A DNA stretch of 64,000 nucleotides from Flavihumibacter rivuli. GTDB lineage: Bacteria > Bacteroidota > Bacteroidia > Chitinophagales > Chitinophagaceae. The stretch spans positions 3,252,001 through 3,316,000 of the forward strand of contig NZ_CP092334.1 in NCBI RefSeq assembly GCF_018595685.2, given 5' to 3'. Position numbers and translations under genes: made by a program. The notes under the pieces were generated by a model, which saw only the letters and a program-made list of their open reading frames with translations, was not told the DNA's origin and searched no databases. Of this stretch, positions 1-8,889 are shown piece by piece (the stretch's first letter is position 1; each line of letters opens with the position of its first letter).

Positions 1-2
1 TC

Positions 3-3000
3 AGGTGCAGTTGCCCCTATAACCTGGGTGATATCTGCCGCCATGAAGCTGCCGCCCTGATCCAGTTGCAGGAGCTGCTGGACAAGAACCTGCTCAAGGC
101 CGAGGAAGTGGAATACGACCAGCGCCATACTGTGGTCAAGATGAAGACCATTGACCTGAAAACGATCAAACTACTGAGTGCGCCCCAGTCCATTGCCGAT
201 GCGGAGAAATACCTTCGGACCAACAAGGCAACCATTGAGCATGCTGCTGATGAAGTGGTGAAGGCTTCGGTTGACCTGGAGGGTAAGACCTACCAGGTGG
301 TCATCAGGAAGAATGAAGAAAGGAATTTTGATACGAGCTGCGACTTTGTTGACACCAAGCATCCCCTCTGCCTGCCCAAGGTGATCGTCTTCATCCAGCT
401 CCTGAATTCATATGGCGCCAATTATTTTGATAGTATCCGGAACTGGGACAAAGAGAAGAACAAGTTACTGGAGGCCTATGGCTATAGCCTGAATGATGAC
501 CTCTCCGGAAAATTTGAATTCGCCTATAAGGAAGGGAAGCCTTACCTGCGTGTATTGGACACCTCGATCAAGCGACTAAACCCTGTCCAGCTTTCTTCCA
601 AACCGAAGCCGGTGGAAAAACCGGTAGAAGTGACCGAGACCCCGGTGTTGGAAGCAGAAGAGGAAGCCGCTGCAAAAATGCGGGTAGGTATTGTCCTGAA
701 CCTGCACAACAAATCCTATCCTGGTTTCTTTGTTGAGGCAGTACAGGGGGAGCCGGAGGAGTCCATGGAGCGATTTGTGGGGAAAGTAGAGAAAATTGAC
801 CTGAGCAAGTATGTGGATACGGAATCCTTCCCCGAGAATGATAAACAACTGATACCAGTTATCAGGAGGATGCAGGAGTCGGAGTTGACCAAGTACCTCA
901 ACAGGAACTCTCCCTTCAGCGGGATATGGGAGAACATCATCCACCAGGATACAGAAGACCTGCCAGCTGAAACCAAGCACCTGGTAGTGGAGTACCTGCA
1001 TCCCAAGCTAAAGAAGATGATGATAGAGCAGGCGGAAAATCCTTTTGTCTTCTACCTGCCGTCGCATAAGGTGTTCAAAACGGAGAACCTTCAGCCTCTG
1101 GGCATCAGTAATGATCCTCTTGTGCCCTATTTTAAGGTGCAGCCCAGGAAAAGCCAGTATGAGATCACCTGCCATGTAAAGATCAGCGGGGTGGAGTTAA
1201 AGGTGACGGCCAATGAACTTCAGAGCAATGTGCTTTTCCTTTACCAGGATAACCTATACCTCTGGCGTAATGAAGAAGATGTGAACAGGGTGGAGACCTT
1301 TATGCCCAAAGGCTCAATGACCATCACCAAGGCTGCCTGGCCAATGCAATTGAAGCAGCTTGTGCTTCCCCTGGCCAAGCATTACCATGTGGATTTTGAC
1401 CCAGCCCTTATCTCCAGTTATAAGGATGGGGATCCGGAGCAAAGATTGGTGTTGCAGGAAAAAGGTGATTACCTCGTATTCCAGCCTGTATTCAGTTACA
1501 AGGGATTTGAAACCAAACCCGGTGACAAGGACGAGATCATTGTGCCGGATGGCGATAAGGTGATGATCGTTCACCGCAACAAGGAGGTGGAAACCCAATT
1601 CCTCCAGAAGCTGGAAGCCCTTCACTCAAATTTTATCCGTCCTGAAGGTTCCCATAACCTTGTCCTCAAGGGCAATGATGTGTTGCGCAATAACTGGTTC
1701 TTCCTCTTCGTGGATGCCATGAAGGATATGAAGGTCCCGGTATATGGATTTGAGGCCTTGAAGAACTTCAGGTTCAATACGGCCAAGCCACAGACGAGGA
1801 TACAGATCAGCAGCAATACCGACTGGTTCGATGCGAAGGTGGATATCCTTTTCGGCGACCAGAAAGTGACAGTAGCCGAAGTTAAACGGGCATTATCCAA
1901 TAAGCAACAATTCGTTCAGCTGGGAGACGGCTCACTGGGTATCCTTCCGGAGGAATGGATCAAGAAGTACTCCCTATTGTTCAGGATAGGTGAAGGCAAG
2001 CACCAGCACCTCAAACTCTCGAAATACCACATGAGTGTGATCGACGAGTTGTACAATGAACGCAATGAAGAGGAATTATTCCTGCAACTGGAAGAGAAGT
2101 ATGACCGCCTGAAGGGGTTCCAGACCATAACGGAAGTGGATCCCCCCAACCATCTTGCGCCTATCCTGCGTCCCTACCAGGTATTTGGCTTCCAGTGGTT
2201 GAACTACCTGAAGGAAGTAAACTGGGGTGGGATCCTGGCCGATGATATGGGTCTTGGTAAGACCGTACAGGCATTGAGTTTCCTGCATCATTATAAGAGT
2301 TCGGAAGGAACCCTGAAAGCCCTGGTGGTTTGCCCGACCACGCTGATGTTCAACTGGGAGAATGAGATCAAGAAGTTCACCCCTGCGCTTACCTACCATA
2401 TCCATCATGGTGGGGAAAGGACAAGGAATAAGGCCATGCTGGAAGGGAAGAATGTGATCATCACCACCTATGGCACCCTCAGGAGTGATATCAAGCTGCT
2501 GGTGGATATGGAATTTGATTGTGTAGTGCTGGATGAATCACAAGCCATCAAAAACCCCTCGAGCAAGGTAACGAAGGCGGCTTCGCTGCTCCGTTCCAAA
2601 CATCGTATATGCATGAGCGGTACCCCGCTGCAGAACAATACTTTTGATATCTATGCCCAGATGAATTTCCTGAACCCGGGCATGCTGGGCAGCATGGAGT
2701 TCTTCCGCCAGGAGTTTGCCATTCCTATCGATAAGTTCGGGGAGCAGGACAGGAAGGAGCATCTGCGGAAATTGCTTTATCCCTTCATCCTGCGCAGGAC
2801 AAAGGAGCAGGTAGCGAAAGACCTTCCGGAAAAAACCGAGACCATCTTATGGTGTGAAATGGATGAAGAGCAGCGAAGGATCTATGATGCCTACCGCAAT
2901 GATTACCGTGACAAGATCCTTGGCACTATTGATACCCAGGGTATGCAGAAATCCCAGTTGACCATTTTGCAGGGTCTTATGAAGTTGCGCCAGATCTGTG

Positions 3001-3554
3001 ATTCGCCCGCGATCCTTAATGAGCAGGAAAAGTTCGAGAACCATTCCATTAAACTGGAGGAGCTCAGCAGGGAGATAACCGAGAATATTGGCAACCACAA
3101 GGCCCTGATCTTCTCGCAGTTCCTGGGTATGCTTGACCTGATCAGGCAGAAACTGAAGTCGCAGGAAGTTGATTTCGCCTACTTCGATGGAAGTACGTCT
3201 GCCCCTGACCGTGAGAAGGCCATCCAGCGTTTCCAGAACGATGAGAACTGCAGGGTATTCCTGATCTCACTGAAAGCCGGGGGTGTAGGTCTTAACCTTA
3301 CCGCGGCCGATTATGTGTACATCGTTGATCCCTGGTGGAACCCAGCCGTAGAGCAGCAGGCCATTGACCGGACGCACCGTATTGGCCAGACCAAGAATAT
3401 CTTTGCGTACCGGATGATCTGTAAGGACACCATTGAGGACAAGATCCTTCAGCTCCAGGAAAGAAAGCGGGTACTCGCGAAAGACCTGATAGCCGATGAT
3501 GAAGGCTTCGTGAAGAACCTGACGAGGGAAGACGTGGAATACCTGTTCAGTTAA
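3..3554 (+). CDS. SNF2-family helicase with SWIM zinc finger (5' end outside window)
   Basis: The frame is open to the left edge, so the gene starts before base 1; the TTG at 66 is not its start. At bases 6-44 the frame encodes CSC..7 residues..CRH, the CxCxnCxH pattern of a SWIM zinc finger, which precedes the long uncharacterised middle region seen in bacterial SNF2 proteins. The C-terminal third is a complete SNF2 ATPase: Walker A GMGLGKT-like DDMGLGKT near 2245-2265, DESQ (DEAH-type box) near 2530, and motif VI DRTHRIGQ near 3364-3390. The family uses ATP to move along or remodel nucleic acid-protein complexes; the SWIM finger probably binds DNA or protein. The specific role in bacteria is not known. 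The gene is followed by a small gene on the other strand. Confidence 0.93.
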   Translation, partial: RCSCPYNLGDICRHEAAALIQLQELLDKNLLKAEEVEYDQRHTVVKMKTIDLKTIKLLSAPQSIADAEKYLRTNKATIEHAADEVVKASVDLEGKTYQVVIRKNEERNFDTSCDFVDTKHPLCLPKVIVFIQLLNSYGANYFDSIRNWDKEKNKLLEAYGYSLNDDLSGKFEFAYKEGKPYLRVLDTSIKRLNPVQLSSKPKPVEKPVEVTETPVLEAEEEAAAKMRVGIVLNLHNKSYPGFFVEAVQGEPEESMERFVGKVEKIDLSKYVDTESFPENDKQLIPVIRRMQESELTKYLNRNSPFSGIWENIIHQDTEDLPAETKHLVVEYLHPKLKKMMIEQAENPFVFYLPSHKVFKTENLQPLGISNDPLVPYFKVQPRKSQYEITCHVKISGVELKVTANELQSNVLFLYQDNLYLWRNEEDVNRVETFMPKGSMTITKAAWPMQLKQLVLPLAKHYHVDFDPALISSYKDGDPEQRLVLQEKGDYLVFQPVFSYKGFETKPGDKDEIIVPDGDKVMIVHRNKEVETQFLQKLEALHSNFIRPEGSHNLVLKGNDVLRNNWFFLFVDAMKDMKVPVYGFEALKNFRFNTAKPQTRIQISSNTDWFDAKVDILFGDQKVTVAEVKRALSNKQQFVQLGDGSLGILPEEWIKKYSLLFRIGEGKHQHLKLSKYHMSVIDELYNERNEEELFLQLEEKYDRLKGFQTITEVDPPNHLAPILRPYQVFGFQWLNYLKEVNWGGILADDMGLGKTVQALSFLHHYKSSEGTLKALVVCPTTLMFNWENEIKKFTPALTYHIHHGGERTRNKAMLEGKNVIITTYGTLRSDIKLLVDMEFDCVVLDESQAIKNPSSKVTKAASLLRSKHRICMSGTPLQNNTFDIYAQMNFLNPGMLGSMEFFRQEFAIPIDKFGEQDRKEHLRKLLYPFILRRTKEQVAKDLPEKTETILWCEMDEEQRRIYDAYRNDYRDKILGTIDTQGMQKSQLTILQGLMKLRQICDSPAILNEQEKFENHSIKLEELSREITENIGNHKALIFSQFLGMLDLIRQKLKSQEVDFAYFDGSTSAPDREKAIQRFQNDENCRVFLISLKAGGVGLNLTAADYVYIVDPWWNPAVEQQAIDRTHRIGQTKNIFAYRMICKDTIEDKILQLQERKRVLAKDLIADDEGFVKNLTREDVEYLFS

Positions 3555-3692
3555 GGAAGGGCAGCATTGGCAAATTCTTGATGTAAGGATATTTGCTTCC
3601 CCTTAAATTATGCGAATGGAATTGATTCCATTTGAAAGCAATAAGCAAACCGTTATTACGACAATCGCTTATTGCTTTTTTCATGAAAAAAA

Positions 3693-3711
3693 GCCCCGCC
3701 ATTGGCGGGGC
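3693..3711 (-). terminator. Intrinsic terminator for the 56-residue gene
   Basis: A perfect 8-bp GC stem (GCCCCGCC / GGCGGGGC) with an ATT loop; read on the minus strand it is followed by a run of T (the A-run at 3686-3692). It lies about 50 bases beyond the stop of the small minus-strand gene at 3763-3933. Confidence 0.8.
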
Positions 3712-3762
3712 AGGCACGTACAAAAGTGGTTTCAGAGGTAAGTGCCAGATATGTAATATGGG

Positions 3763-3933
3763 TTAGTAACGATAATGCTTACGCAGGCTTTTCCTGGTAG
3801 CAAGAGGGGACTCGCCGTTTAGGATGACGAACCAGAGACATCTGAAGAACCTGGTAATCCTGAATCCGGGACGGAAATCATCCTTGTTGATCTTGATGGC
3901 GTTCGTGTCAAAATACATGGAGTTCCTTTCCAT
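3763..3933 (-). CDS. Small basic protein, 56 residues, unknown
   Basis: A complete ATG-to-TAA frame on the minus strand, too short for usual length cut-offs. The product begins MERNSMYFDTNAIKIN and ends RKSLRKHYRY; it is rich in Arg, Lys and Phe/Tyr, with a short hydrophobic patch (CLWFVIL) in the middle and no signal peptide. A second Met at codon 6 (base 3918) is an alternative start. The gene sits alone between the helicase and tatC, and the minus strand has a strong terminator just downstream, which supports real transcription. I do not recognise a family. It could bind nucleic acid or ribosomes, judging only from its charge. Confidence 0.6.
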   Translation of the reverse strand: MERNSMYFDTNAIKINKDDFRPGFRITRFFRCLWFVILNGESPLATRKSLRKHYRY

Positions 3934-4081
3934 TGATATTGGTTTTTTGGATAATGTAATACGATGACTAACGAATATACTAAACTTTTATTGCTGTTTT
4001 TTCTTATAAAAATCCTAATATCCGGAATTTCGTAGTTATTGTTGCGGCCTGTTTGGGTCCCGATGGCAAGGCTTCAATCAT

Positions 4082-4089
4082 TAAATTTG
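4082..4089 (+). promoter_or_regulatory. -7 element (TAnnTTTG) of tatC
   Basis: TAAATTTG matches the Bacteroidetes primary-sigma -7 consensus 17 bases before the tatC ATG. The nearest TTTG that could act as -33 is at 4052-4055, a longer spacing than usual. Confidence 0.5.
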
Positions 4090-4105
4090 CGTTCGCAGAA
4101 ATTAT

Positions 4106-4960
4106 ATGGCAAAAAGTATATTCAACAGGAAAGGAGGCAGCGAGCAGGCTGAAATGTCATTTATCGACCATCTCGAAGCATTGCGCTGGCATATCATGCG
4201 CTCTTTGCTGGCTATCCTGATGGGTGCTATTGTTGTTTTTGCGAACATGGATTTCTTCTTCGACCAGGTGATCATGGGTCCTGCACATAAGGAGTTCCTG
4301 ACCTACCGGATGCTTTGCGCTTTCAGCCATAAGGTTGGGCTGGGCGATGCCATGTGCCTGGCGGATATTAACCTGAAGCTGATCAGCACCGAGATGAGCA
4401 GCCAGTTCATGATGAGCTTTACCATTGCTTTTGTTGGAGGGTTTGTTATCGCCTTCCCTTATATATTCTGGGAGTTCTGGCGTTTCGTAAAGCCTGCCCT
4501 CACCGAAAAGGAATTGCGCAAGACAAGGGGTGTGATCTTCTGGGTGTCCCTGCTTTTCTTTACCGGGATCGCCTTTGGCTATTTCCTGATCGCCCCTTAC
4601 ACCGTGAATTTCTTTGCCGCCTATACGCTTAGCCCGCTCATCCAGAACACCTTTACAGTAAGTGATTATATCGACAATATCGTATCGCTGGTGGTAGGCA
4701 CCGGTGTTGTATTCCAATTACCGCTGGTAGTGTTCTTCCTGGCCAAGGTGGGCATTGTGACTGCCAACTTCCTTCGGACCTACCGTAAGTTTGCAGTGGT
4801 GGTCATCCTGGTCATTGCAGCGGTGATAACGCCACCCGATGTGATCAGCCAGCTGATCGTTACCGTTCCCCTTTGGCTCTTGTACGAGATCAGTATTACC
4901 ATTGCTGCAAGGGTTAACCCTGGCGAAGAGGCTGTTGCTGCCCCTTCTGAGTGGAGCTAG
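4106..4960 (+). CDS. tatC: Sec-independent protein translocase TatC
   Basis: Core membrane subunit of the twin-arginine translocase, which exports folded proteins across the inner membrane; TatC recognises the RR signal peptide. The N-terminal MSFIDHLEALRWHIMRS is the typical cytoplasmic TatC signature with the conserved Glu of F-x-x-HLExLR. About six membrane segments follow, starting around residues 30-50, 110-135, 150-175, 195-215 and 225-260. Length 284 is near normal; Bacteroidetes members carry an extended first periplasmic loop, as here (around residues 50-100). No tatA/tatB lies next to it. A -7 promoter element precedes it, so it is probably transcribed alone or with rpiB, 48 bases downstream. 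Confidence 0.95.
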   Translation: MAKSIFNRKGGSEQAEMSFIDHLEALRWHIMRSLLAILMGAIVVFANMDFFFDQVIMGPAHKEFLTYRMLCAFSHKVGLGDAMCLADINLKLISTEMSSQFMMSFTIAFVGGFVIAFPYIFWEFWRFVKPALTEKELRKTRGVIFWVSLLFFTGIAFGYFLIAPYTVNFFAAYTLSPLIQNTFTVSDYIDNIVSLVVGTGVVFQLPLVVFFLAKVGIVTANFLRTYRKFAVVVILVIAAVITPPDVISQLIVTVPLWLLYEISITIAARVNPGEEAVAAPSEWS

Positions 4961-5008
4961 GGACTAGCTTGTTTTTTCACGAACTTTATACCAACTCAAA
5001 CTATTGTT

Positions 5009-5461
5009 ATGTCAACCTTTTCAACTGCCAGGCCCGTAGCCATCGGCTGCGACCATGCCGGATACGAATACAAGGAAGCGATCAAGTCGCACCTCGAAAA
5101 ACTTGGCTGGACCGTTAAGGATTTTGGCACCAATAGTCCCGCATCAGTTGATTACCCTGATTTTGCCCACCCCACAGCAGCATTTGTTGAGTCTGGTGAG
5201 GCAGCCTTTGGTATCCTGATCTGCGGCAGCGCCAATGGCGTGGCCATCACTGCCAATAAACACCAGGGGATCCGGGCAGGCCTTAGTTTTGACAATGAAG
5301 TGGCCAAGCTGATCCGGCAGCATAATGATGCCAATGTCATCTGTATTCCGGCGAGGTTTGTTGCCCTTCCTTATGCGATCCAAATGATCGATACATTCAT
5401 TGCCACCCCTTTTGAAGGCGGTCGCCATGCCAACCGTGTAAACAAGATTGCCTGCCAGTGA
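5009..5461 (+). CDS. rpiB: Ribose 5-phosphate isomerase B
   Basis: Interconverts ribose 5-phosphate and ribulose 5-phosphate in the non-oxidative pentose phosphate pathway. Visible family motifs are GCDHAGYEYK near residue 13 (substrate phosphate/ring opening Asp-His), ILICGSANGVAI around residue 70 (active-site Cys and anion-hole loop) and HNDANVICIPARF around residue 108. At 150 residues it has the family's usual length. It lies on the same strand 48 bases after tatC and 59 bases before an exported peptidase. Family members that act on allose 6-phosphate or galactose 6-phosphate look alike, but nothing nearby suggests these. Confidence 0.95.
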   Translation: MSTFSTARPVAIGCDHAGYEYKEAIKSHLEKLGWTVKDFGTNSPASVDYPDFAHPTAAFVESGEAAFGILICGSANGVAITANKHQGIRAGLSFDNEVAKLIRQHNDANVICIPARFVALPYAIQMIDTFIATPFEGGRHANRVNKIACQ

Positions 5462-5520
5462 TCCTCTTTTAAGTGGGAAAAATAGCAATCATGGTTATAT
5501 TGCTGTTTTAACCACTACAC

Positions 5521-7071
5521 ATGAGAATAGCCTATTTGATCTTGGGCCTGTCGGTACTTGCCGGTAATGTCCATGCCCAGAAGAAAAAAACGGCAGGCCA
5601 ACCTAACCCTGCCCCCTATGCTGCCACCATTACAGAAGCAGACCTTAGCAAACACCTGTATATCCTTGCCGGTCCTGCAATGGAAGGCCGGGAAACGGCA
5701 ACACCGGGCCAGCAGGCAGCTGCCACCTATATCGAGCAGTACTTTAAGGGAATCGGGTTGAAGCCCGGTTTCAATGGCAGCTACCAAATGCCATTCCCTG
5801 TTTACCGGGATACCCTCTTGTCCTCAAGGATCATGGTTAACGGTAGTGCCTATGCGCTTGATGCTGAATTCCAGCCCAATTTGCGCATTACCCGTTCCGG
5901 CAGCCAGTACTTCTCGGAGTTCGTATTTGCCGGGCATGGCATTGTGGATTCCCTACAGGATGATTATGCCGGAGTTGAAGTTCGGGGAAAAGCGGTCGTC
6001 CTGCTTGATGGTGCTCCCGATAACTATAAGAACTCAGACCGGGGCATGATGGGGCCGGCTGCCCCGATCGGGAAATACAATAATGCGCTCAGGAAAGGCG
6101 CGGCAGCGGTTTTGATCGTGGCCAGGGATTTCCCACGCAAACCGTCTGTTGCCCCCGGTAATATGTATGTAAACCTTTACAGCCCGGAACACCCGTCACC
6201 ACTGTATTCCATCTCCGGAAAAGTTGCTACTGCATTACTGGGATCTTCCTATGATACCCTGGTGATGGTGGGAAAGACCACAAGGCTGGCGGCCACCACC
6301 GTTAAAGCCAACCTGATGCTGGAGATCAGGAAGGAACTGCAGGAACTCAGCAGCACCAATGTACTGGGGTATATTGAGGGTACTGATAAGACAGATGAGT
6401 GGTTGGTGATCACTGCACATTATGACCACCTGGGGATGCGTAACGGCAAGATCTATTACGGCGCTGATGATGACGGATCGGGAACTGTAGGTATAATGGA
6501 GATCGCCGAAGCGTTTGCTAAGGCTAAGGCAGAAGGTAAGGGGCCGCGCAGGAATGTAATGATCATGGCGGTGAGCGGTGAAGAAAAGGGACTTTGGGGC
6601 TCGGCCTGGTTCAGTGATCATTCCCCCATTCCACTGGAAAAGATCACCGCCAACCTGAATATCGATATGATCGGCAGGGTGGATACGGAAAGGAAAACCC
6701 CCGATACCCTTAACTATGTGTATGTGGTAGGGGATAATAAGATAAGTACCGAATTGAAGGCGCTGAGTGAAGGCATCAACAGTAAGTATATCAAGATGAC
6801 CCTGGATTACAAGTACAATGATGATAACGATCCCAACCGCATCTATTTCCGTAGTGACCATTACAATTTTGCCCGTAAAGGCGTGCCGGTGATCTTTTAC
6901 TATGATGGTATGTTGAAGGCCGATTACCATGCGCCTACAGATACCCCCGATAAGATCAATTATGCCCTCTGCGCCAAAAGGGCGAAGCTGGTTTTCTTTA
7001 CAGCATGGGAAATGGCCAACCGCGACAAAATGATGGTTCGCGACCTTCCCATTCCAACCATGACCAGGTGA
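5521..7071 (+). CDS. Exported M28-family zinc peptidase
   Basis: A 516-residue protein with an N-terminal signal peptide ending near VHA|Q. Residues about 120-230 look like a PA (protease-associated) insert, and the C-terminal half is an M28 metallopeptidase. Zinc and catalytic motifs are HYDHLG (about residue 301), ADDDGSGT (about 320), SGEEKGLWGS (about 355), NIDMIGR (about 382) and a C-terminal DYHAPTDTPDKI that supplies the last His ligand. Such enzymes remove N-terminal amino acids from peptides in the periplasm or outside the cell. No partner gene is nearby; the upstream rpiB is unrelated. The exact substrate cannot be told. Confidence 0.9.
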   Translation: MRIAYLILGLSVLAGNVHAQKKKTAGQPNPAPYAATITEADLSKHLYILAGPAMEGRETATPGQQAAATYIEQYFKGIGLKPGFNGSYQMPFPVYRDTLLSSRIMVNGSAYALDAEFQPNLRITRSGSQYFSEFVFAGHGIVDSLQDDYAGVEVRGKAVVLLDGAPDNYKNSDRGMMGPAAPIGKYNNALRKGAAAVLIVARDFPRKPSVAPGNMYVNLYSPEHPSPLYSISGKVATALLGSSYDTLVMVGKTTRLAATTVKANLMLEIRKELQELSSTNVLGYIEGTDKTDEWLVITAHYDHLGMRNGKIYYGADDDGSGTVGIMEIAEAFAKAKAEGKGPRRNVMIMAVSGEEKGLWGSAWFSDHSPIPLEKITANLNIDMIGRVDTERKTPDTLNYVYVVGDNKISTELKALSEGINSKYIKMTLDYKYNDDNDPNRIYFRSDHYNFARKGVPVIFYYDGMLKADYHAPTDTPDKINYALCAKRAKLVFFTAWEMANRDKMMVRDLPIPTMTR

Positions 7072-7162
7072 TTAATTTTTTTTGAAAAGGAATTAAACCC
7101 GGCGCATTTGGTGAGGTCTATCTATTGTAAACCCCAATGAAAACAATAGAAAACTTACCGTT

Positions 7163-7564
7163 ATGAACCGTAAACCTATTATGAAGATCGCGCTGGCAAC
7201 CGCTTTGTTGCTTTCAACCGTACTGGTATCCAATGAACTGCAGGCTGACCCCGGCAAACGCAAGAGGGCTGACAGAAGGGAAGATGTAAGGGATCGCAGG
7301 GAGAATGTGAGGGACAGGAAAGAGGATGTTGCTGACCGCAGGGAGGATGTGAGGGACCGCAGGGAAGACCGTCGTGATGTAAGGGAAGATGTACGTGATG
7401 CCAGGCATTTTGGCGGAAAAAAGGATATCCTTGAAGATCGCCGTGATGCCAGGGAGGATGTAAGGGACAGCAGGGAAGATGTTCGCGACAGGAAAGAAGA
7501 CCGTCGTGACCGCAGAGAGGACAAGCGCGACAGAAAGGAAAACCGGATAGACCGTCGTTTCTAA
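7163..7564 (+). CDS. Exported charged heptad-repeat protein (RxDRREDV repeats)
   Basis: 133 residues. The first ~30 form a signal peptide (MKIALATALLLSTVLVSN, then LQA). The rest consists almost entirely of Arg, Asp, Glu and Lys in a 7-residue pattern RDRREDV, about twelve copies, interrupted once by HFGGKKDIL. The constant Val or equivalent every seven residues suggests a long charged alpha-helix or coiled coil in the periplasm. I know of no assigned function for this kind of protein. It has its own strong terminator directly downstream. An in-frame-unrelated 9-codon reading frame (from 7137) ends across this gene's ATG. Codons for the repeats vary (AGG, CGC, CGT), so the peptide repeat is kept rather than newly amplified DNA. 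Confidence 0.75.
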   Translation: MNRKPIMKIALATALLLSTVLVSNELQADPGKRKRADRREDVRDRRENVRDRKEDVADRREDVRDRREDRRDVREDVRDARHFGGKKDILEDRRDAREDVRDSREDVRDRKEDRRDRREDKRDRKENRIDRRF

Positions 7565-7571
7565 ACCATAG

Positions 7572-7605
7572 GCCGGCTCTTTTTTCAAAGGGCCGGCATT
7601 TTTTT
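7572..7605 (+). terminator. Intrinsic terminator of the heptad-repeat gene
   Basis: 11-bp stem GCCGGCTCTTT / AAAGGGCCGGC (one G-U pair), TTTC loop, then seven T. Confidence 0.85.
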
Positions 7606-7613
7606 GATCGTAC

Positions 7614-7646
7614 CAAAAAGCAAGGCCTGCAAATGAGCAGGCCTTG
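7614..7646 (-). terminator. Intrinsic terminator of the deoxyhypusine-synthase-like gene
   Basis: Perfect 10-bp stem CAAGGCCTGC / GCAGGCCTTG with a 6-base loop; on the minus strand it is followed by CTTTTTGG. It lies 29 bases past the minus-strand stop at 7675. Confidence 0.8.
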
Positions 7647-7674
7647 TTCGTTTATGATTATCCGGGTTTAATAA

Positions 7675-8649
7675 TTACCAGCCCAGGATATAAGCGAAGA
7701 TGAGGGGGGCTACGATAGTAGCATCACTTTCAACAATGTACTTGGGGGTCTTGATGTCCAGCTTACCCCAGGTGATCTTCTCATTAGGAACAGCACCGGA
7801 GTAAGACCCGTAGGAGGTGGTGGAGTCACTGATCTGGCAGAAATAGCTCCAGAATGGAACATCATGCCATTCCAGGTCCTGGTACATCATGGGAACCACG
7901 CAAATGGGGAAGTCACCGGCAATACCACCACCGATCTGGAAAAAGCCTACGCCCTTTCCACCGCTATTGTGACGGTACCAATCGGCCAGCCATACCATAT
8001 ATTCAATTCCACTCTTCATGGTAGAAGCCTTCACTTCATTCTTTATCACATAGGAAGCGAAGATATTACCCATGGTACTGTCCTCCCATCCGCCTACAAT
8101 GATCGGGATGTTGCGTTCTGCGGCAGCGATCATCCAGCTATCCTTGGGATCGATCTCGTAATCATCCTTCATTACGCCGCTCAGCAATAATTTGTACATG
8201 TATTCATGCGGGAAATAGCGCTCACCGGCAGCATCAGCATCTTTCCAGATCTTGGCAATATGGTGCTGGATCTTACGGAATGCCTCTTCTTCAGGGATAC
8301 AGGTATCGGTAACGCGGTTCAAACCGTTTTCCAGCAATTCCCATTCCTGCTCAGGGGTCAGGTCGCGGTAGTTGGGGATCCTCCTGTAATGGGAGTGAGC
8401 CACCAGGTTCATGATATCTTCTTCCAGGTTGGCACCTGTACAACTGATAATATCCACTTTACCCTGACGTATCATCTCAGCCAGGGAAACCCCTAATTCT
8501 GCAGTACTCATGGCACCGGCCAGGGTTACCATCATTTTACCACCTTCCAGGAGGTGCTTTTCATATCCTTTGGCGGCGTCCACCAATGCAGCCGCATTAA
8601 AGTGGCGGTAGTGGTGCTGAATAAACTGCGAAACAGGACCTTTACTCAT
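7675..8649 (-). CDS. Deoxyhypusine synthase family protein
   Basis: 324 residues, similar to deoxyhypusine synthase throughout: FLAGAM-like TLAGAMSTAELG near residue 42, SCTGANLEEDI near 69, and the C-terminal EKITWGK, which matches the (V/I)SWGK segment carrying the catalytic Lys that forms the enamine with the butylamine group. The true enzyme acts on eIF5A, which bacteria lack. Bacterial members are known or suspected to transfer the aminobutyl group to other acceptors such as putrescine (homospermidine synthesis). The sequence does not decide between these. The gene is alone on the minus strand, with a -7 element upstream and a terminator downstream. Confidence 0.85.
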   Translation of the reverse strand: MSKGPVSQFIQHHYRHFNAAALVDAAKGYEKHLLEGGKMMVTLAGAMSTAELGVSLAEMIRQGKVDIISCTGANLEEDIMNLVAHSHYRRIPNYRDLTPEQEWELLENGLNRVTDTCIPEEEAFRKIQHHIAKIWKDADAAGERYFPHEYMYKLLLSGVMKDDYEIDPKDSWMIAAAERNIPIIVGGWEDSTMGNIFASYVIKNEVKASTMKSGIEYMVWLADWYRHNSGGKGVGFFQIGGGIAGDFPICVVPMMYQDLEWHDVPFWSYFCQISDSTTSYGSYSGAVPNEKITWGKLDIKTPKYIVESDATIVAPLIFAYILGW

Positions 8650-8681
8650 GATAATTTATTTTAAAGTGAAATCTTGACTTG

Positions 8682-8689
8682 CAAAGGTA
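8682..8689 (-). promoter_or_regulatory. -7 element (TACCTTTG) of the deoxyhypusine-synthase-like gene
   Basis: On the minus strand TACCTTTG matches TAnnTTTG 32 bases before the ATG at 8649. No convincing -33 TTTG at normal spacing. Confidence 0.45.
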
Positions 8690-8889
8690 AGGGGATTGGC
8701 AATTTTGAATAGTGAAATTTGGGGAGGGGAAAGAGGGGAAGGTATGGGGTTTAAGGGCTGCCTTGATTGGGAAAAGGAGGATTCCGGCTAGCCCGGAGGG
8801 CCTGGACTTGGGATGGCCAGAACTTTGTTGGATGAAATGACCGTCCGGATCCCTTGCCAATTATTGGCTTTCCTGGTAGTAAAACCCAA

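Noticed and set aside
6235..6930. 231-codon minus-strand frame inside the M28 peptidase gene
   Set aside because: Shadow of the zinc peptidase coding sequence; no similarity to any family.
8642..8860. 72-codon minus-strand frame upstream of the deoxyhypusine-synthase-like gene
   Set aside because: It covers the -7 promoter box and overlaps the real start; composition not protein-like.
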